In this document: piece by piece, positions 34,488 through 43,456 of the stretch
How the letters are laid out: each line of letters opens with the position of its first letter
Numbering within the stretch: position 1 is the first letter of the stretch
Notes under the pieces: generated by a model
Seen by the model: the letters and a program-made list of their open reading frames with translations, nothing else
The model's database searches: none
What the model was told of the DNA's origin: nothing
Position numbers and translations under genes: made by a program
Assembly: GCF_007748035.1 (NCBI RefSeq)
Contig: NZ_CP036278.1
Location: forward strand, 682,001-746,000
Source: Aeoliella mucimassa
GTDB taxonomy: Bacteria > Planctomycetota > Planctomycetia > Pirellulales > Lacipirellulaceae
Length of the DNA: 64,000 nucleotides
Direction of reading: 5' to 3'

Positions 34488-34752
34488 CTCGCCCACTGCG
34501 GGGTAGCGATTCTGCGTTTCTGAGTTCTTCCGGCCGCAATGAGCGTTGCGGATCGCGATGTCCGTTGCTTGACTGCGCTCTGGCTATCCCCTTAGTCTCT
34601 CCCCCCAATTCTCTCCCGCTAGTCGCGACTTTGTCGTGGAATTTGGCCACTAGATGTGGTAGTGTACAGGTGTGCTGGTGATGCCCGTGGGGATCGCTGG
34701 TGCGGTGTGCTGCGCGTGGCAGAACCAACCGCCAACATCGAAAGGAGACAAA

Positions 34753-34932
34753 GTGAGCAAAAAACCGTTGACAACAGGGTGGGGCGAAATCGACACAGCG
34801 GCATCGCGGCCCGGTGCGCCATACCTCGGTGAACGTAGGGTTTCGTGCGAATTGCCGGACCGCTCGCCAGAAAATAAAGCCCCCACGATTGCGTTTGGGG
34901 CTTTTGGGGGCAAAATCCAGGGGGTCGGCTAG
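34753..34932 (+). CDS. Possible small protein of 59 residues
   Basis: GTG start with AAAGGAGA 4-11 nt upstream, giving MSKKPLTTGWGEIDTAASRP and ending with AFGAFGGKIQGVG. The ribosome-binding site is the main support. The 3' half overlaps a terminator-like hairpin, which argues against translation. I do not recognise it. It is just as likely that the reading frame is chance. Confidence 0.3.
   Translation: MSKKPLTTGWGEIDTAASRPGAPYLGERRVSCELPDRSPENKAPTIAFGAFGGKIQGVG
34876..34905 (+). terminator. Terminator-like hairpin AAAGCCCC...GGGGCTTTT
   Basis: AAAGCCCC (34876-34883) pairs with GGGGCTTT (34897-34904), followed by only one more T. The loop is 13 nt. It could end a transcript from rnhA or the small ORF. 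The short T-run lowers confidence. Confidence 0.45.
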
Positions 34933-35079
34933 CTCGCTTGGCTTTCGCAGCTTCCCTTGCTTTCCACTTTTCCCATTGCTTCCCACAACAGCCTTTGCTT
35001 CGCTGGCCAGACGATGACCACCGCAACGCGGTAGGCGACACAACTGCCAGCCAACCCGGCGACTCACTACAATGCGGCT

Positions 35080-37170
35080 ATGACCACACCTGTTCAAATC
35101 CTGGCTACCCCGGTTGCCGAAGCCGTCGACGTGCGGCCGCCGCTCAAGCGGCCGCTGGCGAAGCTAGGACTACGAACCGTGCGCGACGTGCTGTTCAACT
35201 TTCCTCGCGACTACGAAGACCTGAGCGACCTCCGCGGCATCGAAGCGTTGGAAGAGGACGTGCTGCAAACGGTTCGCGGTACCGTAGAGGAAGTCGATAG
35301 CCGGAGCATTGGGTTTGGCAAAACCCGCGTCGGGGTGCTGATTGCCGATCGGGGGTTCCAGCTCCGGGCGACCTGGTTTAACCAGCCGTTCATGCGCGAC
35401 AAGTTCAAAGTCGGCGATCGCGTGCAGTTTTCGGCCAAGCCGAAGCAGCGGGGAGGTCGCTGGGAGATGACCCACCCGCACACGGTATGGCTCGGCGACG
35501 AGTTTGCCGAGGCCGACCAGCAATCGTCGACGAGCGAGCTGCAGCCGGTCTACTCGCTGAGCGACGGGATCACGCAGTTCCACATGCGTCGCATCGCTGG
35601 CAAGATCGTGTCGGAGTTCGCCGAGGTGCCCGACGAGGTCTTCTCGGCCGAGCTTCTCGCGAAGTACAAGTTGCCCACGATTCACGAAGCACTCAAAGCG
35701 ATTCACCTGCCAGAGAATCGCGAACAGGTAGAGCAAGCCCGCCGGCGATTCATCTTTCAGGAGTTGTTCGTGCTGCAACTGGCCCTCGCAGCCCGGCGTC
35801 ATCAACAGCGGGTGAACTTCACCGCGCCGGAGTTGCCGGTCACCGCGCAGATCGACGCTCGCATCTCGCGGCTGCTGCCGTTTCAGTTGACCGCAGGGCA
35901 ACGGGAAGCGGTCGAGCAGATCGCCGACGACCTGTCGACGACCACGCCGATGAATCGGTTGCTGCAAGGCGACGTCGGCAGCGGCAAGACGTTGGTCGCG
36001 GTCTACGCGCTGCTGGTGTGCGTCGCCCACGGATACCAGGCCGCGCTGATGGCCCCCACCGAAATCCTCGCCCGCCAGCACAGTCACACGCTCGAGAAGC
36101 TGCTCGATCAAAGTCGGGTGCGATACCAGCTATTGGTCGGGGGACTGAAGCCGAACGAACGCCAGGAAGTGCTGCGGCAAATGGTCGAGGGGGAAACCGA
36201 TTTGGTGATCGGCACCCACGCGCTGCTGCAAGAGAAGGTGCAGTTCAAGAACCTCGGCCTGGTGGTGATCGACGAGCAGCACAAGTTTGGGGTCGAGCAG
36301 CGGGCGTCGCTCCGCCGTGGCGATCGCTCGCCGCATTACCTGGTGATGACCGCGACTCCGATTCCCCGCACGATGGGCATGACCCAGTTCGGCGACCTCG
36401 ACGTGTCGACGCTGCACGACATGCCCCCGGGCCGGCAGCCGGTCACTAGCTACGTGGTCGGCCCCGGCGAGCGGGAGCGATGGTGGGAGTTCACCCGCAA
36501 CAAGCTTCGCGAAGGTCGCCAGGCGTTTGTCGTTACGCCGCTGGTGGAGGAGTCGGAGAACATCGCCGCCACGAGCGTCGACCAGGCGTTCGAGCAACTC
36601 ACCAGCGGCGAACTGGCCGACTTCCGGGTCGACATCCTGCACGGCCGGATGACCCCTGCGGAGAAGGACGAAGTGATGGAGCGGTTCCGCCAGGGCGAGA
36701 CCCAGGTGCTGGTCGCGACCACGGTGATCGAAGTGGGGGTCGACGTGCCGAACGCGTCGATGATGATCATCGCCTCGCCCGAGCGGTTTGGCATCGCCCA
36801 GTTGCATCAGCTGCGCGGCCGCGTGGGTCGAGGGAAGCACGCGGGGTTCTGCGCGGTGCTCGTAGACGACGAAACCAGCGACGACGCCCGCGCGAGGCTG
36901 CAAAAGTTTGCCGACACGCACAGCGGGTTTGAGCTAGCAGAAGTCGATTTTGCGATCCGCGGGCCGGGCGACCTGTTTGGCACCCGCCAGCATGGACTGC
37001 CACCATTGCTAGTAGCCGACCTGGTGCGCGACGGCGACGTACTCGTCGACGCCCGCGATGCGGCGATCGAACTCTTCCAGGCCGATCCTGGTTTGTCGAG
37101 CCATGCGAAGCTTCGCTCGCAGATGCTTCGCAAGTATGGGGACGCGCTCGACCTGTCGGACGTCGGCTAA
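35080..37170 (+). CDS. recG: ATP-dependent DNA helicase RecG
   Basis: Branch-migrating helicase that regresses stalled forks and processes Holliday junctions and R-loops. 696 residues, normal length. The N-terminal wedge domain includes GLRTVRDVLFNFPRDYED and an OB fold. Walker A is QGDVGSGKTLVAVYAL, the DExH box is LVVIDEQHKFGVEQR, motif III is VMTATPIPRT, and the C-terminal motif is IAQLHQLRGRVGRG. It forms a repair cluster with priA and rnhA. Nineteen bases after its stop begins the leader of the next operon. Confidence 0.96.
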   Translation: MTTPVQILATPVAEAVDVRPPLKRPLAKLGLRTVRDVLFNFPRDYEDLSDLRGIEALEEDVLQTVRGTVEEVDSRSIGFGKTRVGVLIADRGFQLRATWFNQPFMRDKFKVGDRVQFSAKPKQRGGRWEMTHPHTVWLGDEFAEADQQSSTSELQPVYSLSDGITQFHMRRIAGKIVSEFAEVPDEVFSAELLAKYKLPTIHEALKAIHLPENREQVEQARRRFIFQELFVLQLALAARRHQQRVNFTAPELPVTAQIDARISRLLPFQLTAGQREAVEQIADDLSTTTPMNRLLQGDVGSGKTLVAVYALLVCVAHGYQAALMAPTEILARQHSHTLEKLLDQSRVRYQLLVGGLKPNERQEVLRQMVEGETDLVIGTHALLQEKVQFKNLGLVVIDEQHKFGVEQRASLRRGDRSPHYLVMTATPIPRTMGMTQFGDLDVSTLHDMPPGRQPVTSYVVGPGERERWWEFTRNKLREGRQAFVVTPLVEESENIAATSVDQAFEQLTSGELADFRVDILHGRMTPAEKDEVMERFRQGETQVLVATTVIEVGVDVPNASMMIIASPERFGIAQLHQLRGRVGRGKHAGFCAVLVDDETSDDARARLQKFADTHSGFELAEVDFAIRGPGDLFGTRQHGLPPLLVADLVRDGDVLVDARDAAIELFQADPGLSSHAKLRSQMLRKYGDALDLSDVG

Positions 37171-37173
37171 TCG

Positions 37174-37269
37174 TAAGGAGGAGTCATTCGTGGAACTCAA
37201 CGAAAGGAGGTACTAGCATTGCAATCGACCAGCGAGCGGATATCCGCTGCTAGCGGCGGTATTCGTTGA
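37174..37269 (+). promoter_or_regulatory. Tandem Shine-Dalgarno sites with two mini-ORFs (leader)
   Basis: TAAGGAGGAG (37174-37183) precedes a GTG (37190) that opens an 8-codon ORF ending TAG at 37216 (VELNERRY). Inside that ORF, AAAGGAGGT (37203-37211) is a second, perfect anti-16S match that precedes a TTG (37219) opening a 16-codon ORF ending at 37269. Translating the first would block or recycle on the second site. GCGGATATCCGC (37236-37247) is a perfect palindrome in the second ORF. This is a plausible leader for the operon at 37379. Function inferred. Confidence 0.4.
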
Positions 37270-37378
37270 CCAATCCTCAAGGCTTACCTAACCGGAACCG
37301 ATAGTACGGATGAGGAACCCTTTGGGCCGACCGCGCCTGGGGTGATGTGATCACCGCCATTCACAGGGACGCTGGCAA

Positions 37379-38446
37379 GTGAGCAACGCGACGAAAAACA
37401 ACGAGCAAGGCCTGATTCAATCCACCGAGCTGGAATTACCTCCGGTGCTAGCACGGGTACCTTGGCTTGCCAAGGCGAGCCAGCCAGCCGCACCGGCTCC
37501 GATCAGCGAGCCCGCCGCGCCGGCGATCGATGCCTCGCTGTTCCAGCCGCACAGCGTGGTCGCCATGCCCGAACTGGGAACGACCGACTACGTGGATCGG
37601 GCGCCGAAGTACCGGTTCGATCCGCCGCAATCGCCGCAAGCCAGTCACGAGGCCATGCAGCCGCAACCTGCTGCGACGACCGCTGCTCCAGAACAACCAA
37701 CGACCACCCCAGCGGACACCCCCACGGCCAAAACCATCACCCGAACAGCAGAAAACGAGACCGAAAAAAACGTGGTCACGCACCTGCGGTTCGACAAAGC
37801 CGTAGGCGCCAGCACCGAGCCGGTGGTCGAGCAACCCGAAGTGGTGGAAGCCGATACGCACGAACCCTCGACCTGGCACACGATTGTGTCGCTGGTCGAT
37901 AACGCGATTCGCCAGTATCACCGCGTGATTGTGTTGGTCGCTTTGCTCACCGCCGCAGGCCTGATGATGCTGATGCTGCAAGGGCAGGGTAGTTCGTCGG
38001 AGCCAGCGGCAACTAGCAATGAGGCCAACGCCGATAAAATCGCCTCGCAGCCCGAGGAGCTTGATCTGTCGAGCATTCCTCCCCTGCGAACGGACGACGC
38101 CGACCAGATGATCGCCGTCGTGCGTGGTCCACAATCGCATTCGCGAAACCAGTCGACCGAAGTCGAGTCGGTACCACCGAGTGGGCCGATTCCGCTGGAG
38201 CCGATTGTTCCGCAGAACGAACCGATCGTCCACGATACGAACGCTGTTGGGCCGAACCACATCCAAAACAACACGCCTGCACCGCAGCCGAACGAAGGTC
38301 CCGGGGAGCCAGCAGGTGGGTATCCTGTGACGAGGGTCTTCAACGGACCGCCAGCTGTTGCCAACCAACCGACCACAACCGGACAAGCACCGCGGATTGC
38401 CCGCCTACCAGGGCACCTGCTACCTGTGAACGAAGAGAGGCAGTAA
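37379..38446 (+). CDS. Single-TM hypothetical protein with Pro/Thr/Gln-rich flanks
   Basis: 355 residues from a GTG at 37379. Residues 1-165 are low-complexity, rich in Pro, Ala, Thr and Gln, probably cytoplasmic. One membrane helix (VIVLVALLTAAGLMMLMLQ) lies at about 182-200. The rest is an extracytoplasmic, disordered tail ending PGHLLPVNEERQ. The stop overlaps the start of the next gene in TAATG, so the two are coupled. Together with the ATPases downstream it looks like a membrane anchor or adaptor, as the transmembrane activators of BY-kinases are. No domain is recognised. Confidence 0.7.
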   Translation: MSNATKNNEQGLIQSTELELPPVLARVPWLAKASQPAAPAPISEPAAPAIDASLFQPHSVVAMPELGTTDYVDRAPKYRFDPPQSPQASHEAMQPQPAATTAAPEQPTTTPADTPTAKTITRTAENETEKNVVTHLRFDKAVGASTEPVVEQPEVVEADTHEPSTWHTIVSLVDNAIRQYHRVIVLVALLTAAGLMMLMLQGQGSSSEPAATSNEANADKIASQPEELDLSSIPPLRTDDADQMIAVVRGPQSHSRNQSTEVESVPPSGPIPLEPIVPQNEPIVHDTNAVGPNHIQNNTPAPQPNEGPGEPAGGYPVTRVFNGPPAVANQPTTTGQAPRIARLPGHLLPVNEERQ

Positions 38447-39378
38447 TGAGCACGAACAAAGCCTTTATCGATGCCTACAACACCGCCAGCCGTCCGAAAC
38501 CGCTGACAACGCCTGCGGTTTCGTCGGGCGATACCGCGGTAATGTTCAGCGCGAGTGAATTGGTGCTGGCCGATGCGTTCGACATGCCGTACTTGTCGGA
38601 CGAAGCGGCCGACGACTCGGCGCCCGAAACCGCCGTGGCAACCGAAACCAGCGAACCCGCCGAATCGCCAGCGAAACGCAAACCGCTTTCGCAAGTGCGG
38701 GCCGAAACCTTGTTCGGACTGCGGAAGGATGCTTCGCACGCACGTGGATCGTCGAAACCCAATTGGCCGCTCGTGTGTCAGCAGGTGCTGGCGCGGTCGG
38801 CCGATAAGTTCGACGCGGTACTGCGTAAGCTGCCAAACGAATCGCCGAGCACGCTCGTGGGCCTCGTCGGGGCGAGTTCGCCATCGGGCTGCTCGACCGC
38901 TGCGATTTGCCTGGCGCTGCGAAGTTCGGCACTCGGCTACAACACGCTGCTGCTGGATGGCAATCTGGCGAAGGCCGGACTGGCCGAGCAGTTGGAAGTC
39001 ACTCGCTACTCGTCGTGGATCGACAAGCTGCTGGCTGGCGACAAGATCGAGTCCGCACTGCTGCAGGGCGATGTGTCGGGCGTCGATTTGCTGTTGGCCA
39101 AGCCGATGATCGGCGGCGAACTGGAGCCCAACTCGCGGTTCCGTGCATCGCTGGCCGCCGGGGTGCTGCGTCGTAAGTATCATCGCGTGGTCATCGACTT
39201 CGGCGCCGCGGTCGTTCCGCAGTCGGGCCTGGCTGCGGATCTAGCGGCTGCCTTAGGAGTCGATTACTTGTTGGCCACCGCGGCACCTTCGACCACCGAG
39301 CACGACCTGGCGCAAGCCGTGGTGTCGCTCGACCAATTCGGGTTGAAGCTGGCCGGCGTGATTGAAGCGACTGTTTGA
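38446..39378 (+). CDS. Degenerate BY-kinase/ParA-like P-loop protein
   Basis: 310 residues. The first 130 are low-complexity and acidic. The C-terminal half has the CpsD/CapB fold: LVGLVGASSPSGCSTAAICL takes the place of Walker A (142-151) but lacks the Lys and Gly-Lys-Ser/Thr pattern, and NTLLLDGNLAKAGL replaces Walker A'. HRVVIDFGAAVVPQSG corresponds to Walker B. With the key Lys replaced by Cys it probably does not hydrolyse ATP normally. There is no Tyr-rich tail. It overlaps the membrane gene and lies 43 bp before the ExeA-type ATPase. A role in controlling polysaccharide export is inference. Confidence 0.7.
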   Translation: MSTNKAFIDAYNTASRPKPLTTPAVSSGDTAVMFSASELVLADAFDMPYLSDEAADDSAPETAVATETSEPAESPAKRKPLSQVRAETLFGLRKDASHARGSSKPNWPLVCQQVLARSADKFDAVLRKLPNESPSTLVGLVGASSPSGCSTAAICLALRSSALGYNTLLLDGNLAKAGLAEQLEVTRYSSWIDKLLAGDKIESALLQGDVSGVDLLLAKPMIGGELEPNSRFRASLAAGVLRRKYHRVVIDFGAAVVPQSGLAADLAAALGVDYLLATAAPSTTEHDLAQAVVSLDQFGLKLAGVIEATV

Positions 39379-39421
39379 TTGAGCCGGGACAACTTCGACA
39401 CCTCCACTTGCGAGCAACCTC

Positions 39422-40246
39422 ATGTACCTGGAACACTGGCAACTTGCCGACAAACCGTTTGAGCCCGCCGCCGACGAGCGGTTTTACTTTGCTTCGCAAA
39501 CCCACCAGGGAGCGATGCTCAAGCTTCGCTACGCGCTCGAAAATGGTCGCGGCGCAGCGCTCATCGCTGGCCCGAGCGGGGTCGGTAAGACATTGTTGGT
39601 CGAGCAGTTGCTCGCCCAGTTGCCGGCCAGTTTTGTGCCGGTCGTGCACCTGGTATATCCGCAGATGCCCGCTCGCGAGATGCTGGCCTACCTGGCTGCC
39701 CGCATTGCCCCGAACGAAGATCCCCAGGGATTGACTCCGAGCGTGGATCAAAGCTGGCGGCGGCTCGAAGAGTCGCTGCAAGGCGCGGCCGAACGAGACG
39801 AACGCCCCGTGGTGGTGGTCGACGAGGCTCACCTGCTGGAAGACGCGGGGACGCTCGAAACGGTTCGGCTGCTGCTCAACCTGCAGCAGCATGGCTCGCC
39901 GCTGCTGTCGATCGTGATGGTGGGGCAACCGCCGTTGCTGTCGACGCTTAGTCGCACGCCGCGGCTGGAGGAGCGACTCGACATCTCCGCGTTGGTCGAA
40001 CCACTTACCGTCGACGAAACCGCCAGCTACCTGCAGCATCGCCTGGCAGCAGCCGGAGCGGAACGCAACGTGTTGACCGACGGAGCGGTCGACACCCTGC
40101 ATCAGCTCGCCCACGGCGTGCCGCGGCGGCTCAACCGACTCGGCGACCTGGCGTTGCTCGTCGGCTACGCAAATGGGGCGTCGATGGTAGATACCGAACT
40201 CGTAAGGTCGGTCGCCAACGAGCTGGCCTTCGCCCGGGCGGCCTAG
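39422..40246 (+). CDS. ExeA/GspA-type AAA ATPase
   Basis: 274 residues, beginning MYLEHWQLADKPFEPAADER, a classic ExeA-family opening (YxxxxxLxxxPFxxxPD). Walker A is AGPSGVGKTLL (50-57), Walker B is RPVVVVDEAHLL, and sensor 1 is SIVMVGQPPL. The C-terminal lid begins RRLNRLGDLALLVGYANG. In secretion and exopolysaccharide systems (for example the XrtA-linked ATPase) such proteins pair with a membrane-bound BY-kinase; here the degenerate kinase is the neighbour. It is the last gene of the three. A peptidoglycan-binding domain of full ExeA is absent. Confidence 0.85.
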   Translation: MYLEHWQLADKPFEPAADERFYFASQTHQGAMLKLRYALENGRGAALIAGPSGVGKTLLVEQLLAQLPASFVPVVHLVYPQMPAREMLAYLAARIAPNEDPQGLTPSVDQSWRRLEESLQGAAERDERPVVVVDEAHLLEDAGTLETVRLLLNLQQHGSPLLSIVMVGQPPLLSTLSRTPRLEERLDISALVEPLTVDETASYLQHRLAAAGAERNVLTDGAVDTLHQLAHGVPRRLNRLGDLALLVGYANGASMVDTELVRSVANELAFARAA

Positions 40247-40381
40247 CTCTCGCCGCTTTGCTATCCTGTGAAAATTGCCGCAAAACCAAGTGATTCGTAC
40301 AACCCGATCGTAGTGAGATCGGTGGTCCGTGGGTAAAATCGACCGTTTGTGTTGATTTTTCCTGCCTTCGCAGAGACCACC

Positions 40382-42724
40382 ATGCCCCGCCTGCTGCTGT
40401 CGTTTTTCCTTCCCTTGGCCTTGATGTTGCTCGCCTCCCCGAGCAGTTGCCTTGGGCAGCTTCGCGTGGTGACCTATAACACGCTGCAGGGGCCGAACCC
40501 AGGATTCTCGACGGTGATTCAGGCCATCGGCGAAGAGTCGTACAGCGGCTTTGCGAAACCGGTCGACGTGCTGTTGCTGCAGGAGCAGAACAGCATTACC
40601 GCTTCGGGCGGTAGCACGCAGCAGATCGTTAACATCCTGAACGGAATCTACGGAGCCGGCACCTACGCGAGCGGAGTCGAGTCGGGCGGCCCGAGCTATT
40701 CCGACATCCGCCAGACGGTGGTCTACAACACGCAAACGGTCGAGCTGATCGACGAGCTGGCGTTCGGCTCTTCGAGCCAGGCCCGCGACACCATGCGGTT
40801 TCAGCTCCGCCCGGTAGGCTACGACGAGTCGGCCGACTTCTACGCGTACAACAGCCACTACAAGGCCAGCCAGGGCGGCAGCAACGAGTCGCAGCGTTTG
40901 GCCGAAGCGGTCTCGATTCGCAATAACTCCGACGACCTCGGCCAGGGAACGCATGCCATCTACGCAGGCGACTACAACATGTATACGTCGAGCGAGCCTG
41001 CTTTCCAGGAGCTTATCTCCGCAGGCAATGGGCAAGCGAACGATCCGGTGAATCAGGTCGGCAACTGGCACAACAACTCCAGCTACGCCCGCTGGCACAC
41101 CCAGAGTCCCTGCGAAAACGACTGCTCCGCGGGCTTTGCCAGTGGGGGAATGGACGACCGATTCGACTTTCAGCTCGTGACCGGCGAGTTCCTCGATGGC
41201 GAAGGTCTCTCTTACATCACGAACAGTTACCACACGTTTGGCAACAATGGCAGCACCTACAACGACGCAGTGAACGTTGGCAACACGATTACCTTCGACG
41301 GAATCACTTCGTTCAGCAAGACCACGGTGTTGAATGCGCTGGAGAGCGCGAGCGATCACCTGCCGGTAGTGGCCGACTACCAGCTTCCTGCGATGATGCA
41401 GGCCGAACTCGCCGCGGCGGTGCCCACGGAGCTTGGCCAGGGCGAGTCGTACAGTCTCGACCTCTTGGTGCGGAACGCAGCTAACGTGATTCACACGCTG
41501 GGAGCCGACGAGCTGAACTTCACTTACACCACGACTGGCGACCTGTTGGGCGGCGGAGCCGGCACCGCCTATGCACTTAGTTCGGACCTGAGCTTCCCGA
41601 TCTCGTTCAACACTACGACGCAGGGGGCGAAGTCGGGAGAGATCATCGTGTCGACCAACAGCCAGTCGGCGGCCAATCCCTACATCACGATTCCCATCAG
41701 CTTCCAAGTCGGTGAGGGCAATGGCAATCCTGATCCGGACCCCGATCCAGACCCCACGACCGATGGCATCATCGCCCGCGCGCTCTATCCCACCATGGCC
41801 GACGATAAGAACGTGCTCGGCTTTCAGTTCGGGGCGAACACGGTCGGCGAGGCCAGCATCGGCGGTAGTTCCGACGCCCGCATGCTGAACTTCTCGAGCG
41901 CCGACGATCTGTTCGGCATCGTCGATCGCAACGACAATCCAGCGTCGAGCGTGCTCGACGATTCGACCCTCGGCGGCGACTCCATCGGCATCATCCAATC
42001 GAGCGACTACGGCAACTTCTTTGGGGTCGCCGATAGCATCAACGATCAAAACACCGGGCCATTGTCGGCTGAGTGGACGTTCGATATCTCCGAAGTCGTC
42101 GGTGATCTGACGTTGTCGATCGACATGGCTGCGATGGGCGATTTCGAGTCGAATAATGATTCCTATCAATTCGATGTCTCTCTCGACGGAGGGGCCTATT
42201 CCACGGTGTTTGCATCGGTGATCGACGAAGCCGGCTCGCAAACCTACGAGTTCGAAAGCGGCGCAACCAGCAATCTCAGCGATCCAGTAACGGTTAATGG
42301 AATTACCCTTAGCAACGTGTTTCATACTTTTACCGAATCTCTCGATCTGGTTGGCGATCAACTCACGCTCCGGTTCACCGCGTCTTCCGACGGGGGGAGC
42401 GAAGCGTTCGCGTTTCGTAATATCTTGCTCGAAGGGCTGGTTGCCCAAACCCTTACCGGCGACTACAACGGCGACGGCCACGTGGATCTGGCCGACTACA
42501 CACTCTGGCGCGACTCGCTCGGCGCGACCGTCGATCCCGGCACCGGGGCCGATGGCGATGGCAACGGGCTCGTCGATGCCGGCGACTACGCCGCTTGGAA
42601 GAGCCACTTCGGCCAATCCATCAACTCCTCTAGCGTCGGGTCGCAACCGGTGCCCGAACCCAATACACTGTGGCTACTCGCGATGGCTGTTGTTGGCCTC
42701 GCTTTGCGGCAACGTAACTCCTGA
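40382..42724 (+). CDS. Secreted endonuclease/exonuclease/phosphatase-fold protein with dockerin-like and PEP-CTERM tail
   Basis: 780 residues from the ATG at 40382; a frame from 40349 is rejected because it hides the signal peptide (LLLSFFLPLALMLLASPSS). Residues about 20-340 are an EEP domain with RVVTYNTLQ, LLLQEQNS, AYNSHYKAS, YAGDYNMY and SDHLPVVADY, that is, the metal-binding and catalytic stations are kept. A beta-sandwich part and a linker NPDPDPDPDPTTD follow, then a jelly-roll-like domain. The end has two Ca-binding-like repeats (GDYNGDGHVDLADYTLWRDS and a second DGDGNGLVDAGDY) and PEPNTLWLLAMAVVGLALRQR, the PEP-CTERM sorting signal. It is exported and processed by an exosortase. Substrate unknown. 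Confidence 0.88.
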   Translation: MPRLLLSFFLPLALMLLASPSSCLGQLRVVTYNTLQGPNPGFSTVIQAIGEESYSGFAKPVDVLLLQEQNSITASGGSTQQIVNILNGIYGAGTYASGVESGGPSYSDIRQTVVYNTQTVELIDELAFGSSSQARDTMRFQLRPVGYDESADFYAYNSHYKASQGGSNESQRLAEAVSIRNNSDDLGQGTHAIYAGDYNMYTSSEPAFQELISAGNGQANDPVNQVGNWHNNSSYARWHTQSPCENDCSAGFASGGMDDRFDFQLVTGEFLDGEGLSYITNSYHTFGNNGSTYNDAVNVGNTITFDGITSFSKTTVLNALESASDHLPVVADYQLPAMMQAELAAAVPTELGQGESYSLDLLVRNAANVIHTLGADELNFTYTTTGDLLGGGAGTAYALSSDLSFPISFNTTTQGAKSGEIIVSTNSQSAANPYITIPISFQVGEGNGNPDPDPDPDPTTDGIIARALYPTMADDKNVLGFQFGANTVGEASIGGSSDARMLNFSSADDLFGIVDRNDNPASSVLDDSTLGGDSIGIIQSSDYGNFFGVADSINDQNTGPLSAEWTFDISEVVGDLTLSIDMAAMGDFESNNDSYQFDVSLDGGAYSTVFASVIDEAGSQTYEFESGATSNLSDPVTVNGITLSNVFHTFTESLDLVGDQLTLRFTASSDGGSEAFAFRNILLEGLVAQTLTGDYNGDGHVDLADYTLWRDSLGATVDPGTGADGDGNGLVDAGDYAAWKSHFGQSINSSSVGSQPVPEPNTLWLLAMAVVGLALRQRNS

Positions 42725-42734
42725 GCACCTGGAT

Positions 42735-43427
42735 ATGACACCTAGCGACTCCAGTTTTTCCCTTGCCGAAAATGCGGTGACGCTCGACGAAGATCGCTCG
42801 CGTCGCTGTGGTTTTCCCGAGGTGATTTACGCCGAGGGCAAAACGGTCGAGGCCGTTCAGGCCATCGTCGCTCGGTTGCTCGAACAAGGCGAGCGGGTGC
42901 TGGCGACACGGGTATCGGCCGAGCAAGCGGCCGAACTGGTGCCGATGTTTCCGCAAGCCCAGTACAACCAGCTCGGTCGCACGCTGCGGGTCGACCCTGA
43001 GGGGACGAGCCAGGCAGCTATCGGGCATGTGGCCGTGATTACGGCAGGCACCAGCGACCGTCCCGTGTCCGAAGAGGTGCGAGAGACCCTCGGCTGGATG
43101 GGCGTGCAAGTTACCATGATTTACGACGTCGGCGTCGCCGGCCCTCACCGGCTACCGAGTCGGCTGGCCGAGTTTGAATCGGCCGACGTGGTGGTCGTCG
43201 CTGCAGGCATGGAAGGTGCCTTGCCGAGCGTCGTGGGTGGGTATGTTGGTTGTCCTGTGATCGCGGTGCCGACCAGCGTTGGCTACGGGGCCAGCCTCGG
43301 CGGTATTGCCGCGCTGCTCTCGATGCTCAATAGCTGTGCGGCCAACGTGACGGTCGTGAATATTGATGCTGGGTTTAAAGCAGGCTACCTGGCGGGATTG
43401 ATCGTCAACAAAATCCACGCCAAGTAG
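42735..43427 (+). CDS. larB: Nickel pincer cofactor carboxylase LarB
   Basis: LarB carboxylates and hydrolyses nicotinate adenine dinucleotide in making the nickel-pincer cofactor of lactate racemase. 230 residues from the ATG at 42735; an in-frame extension into the upstream gene is rejected. The PurE-like core has AVITAGTSDRPVSEEVRETL, VVVVAAGMEGALPSVVGGY and PVIAVPTSVGYGASLGGIAA. It starts 10 bp after the PEP-CTERM gene. larA, larC and larE are not near. In many bacteria larB is part of a wider set of orphan pincer enzymes. Confidence 0.92.
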   Translation: MTPSDSSFSLAENAVTLDEDRSRRCGFPEVIYAEGKTVEAVQAIVARLLEQGERVLATRVSAEQAAELVPMFPQAQYNQLGRTLRVDPEGTSQAAIGHVAVITAGTSDRPVSEEVRETLGWMGVQVTMIYDVGVAGPHRLPSRLAEFESADVVVVAAGMEGALPSVVGGYVGCPVIAVPTSVGYGASLGGIAALLSMLNSCAANVTVVNIDAGFKAGYLAGLIVNKIHAK

Positions 43428-43456
43428 CGTTGCTTTCGGCTGCTAAAGTCGCAGGG

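Larger units (their letters stand above)
34488..35079. other. Spacer between rnhA and recG
   Basis: About 590 bp. It contains one possible small ORF (34753-34932) and a hairpin with a short T-run at 34876-34905. The rest shows no gene, and the long minus-strand frames here are shadows. TACAAT at 35068-35073 lies only 7 bp before the recG start, which would give a nearly leaderless transcript if used. Confidence 0.45.

Noticed and set aside
34393-35097. Minus-strand frames of 140-234 residues over the rnhA-recG spacer
   Set aside because: Products are Arg/Pro/Ser-rich with no motif, and they overlap real genes on the plus strand.
39191-42646. 1151-residue minus-strand frame
   Set aside because: It covers four real plus-strand genes antisense; no start signal, no domain, and composition typical of antisense shadows.
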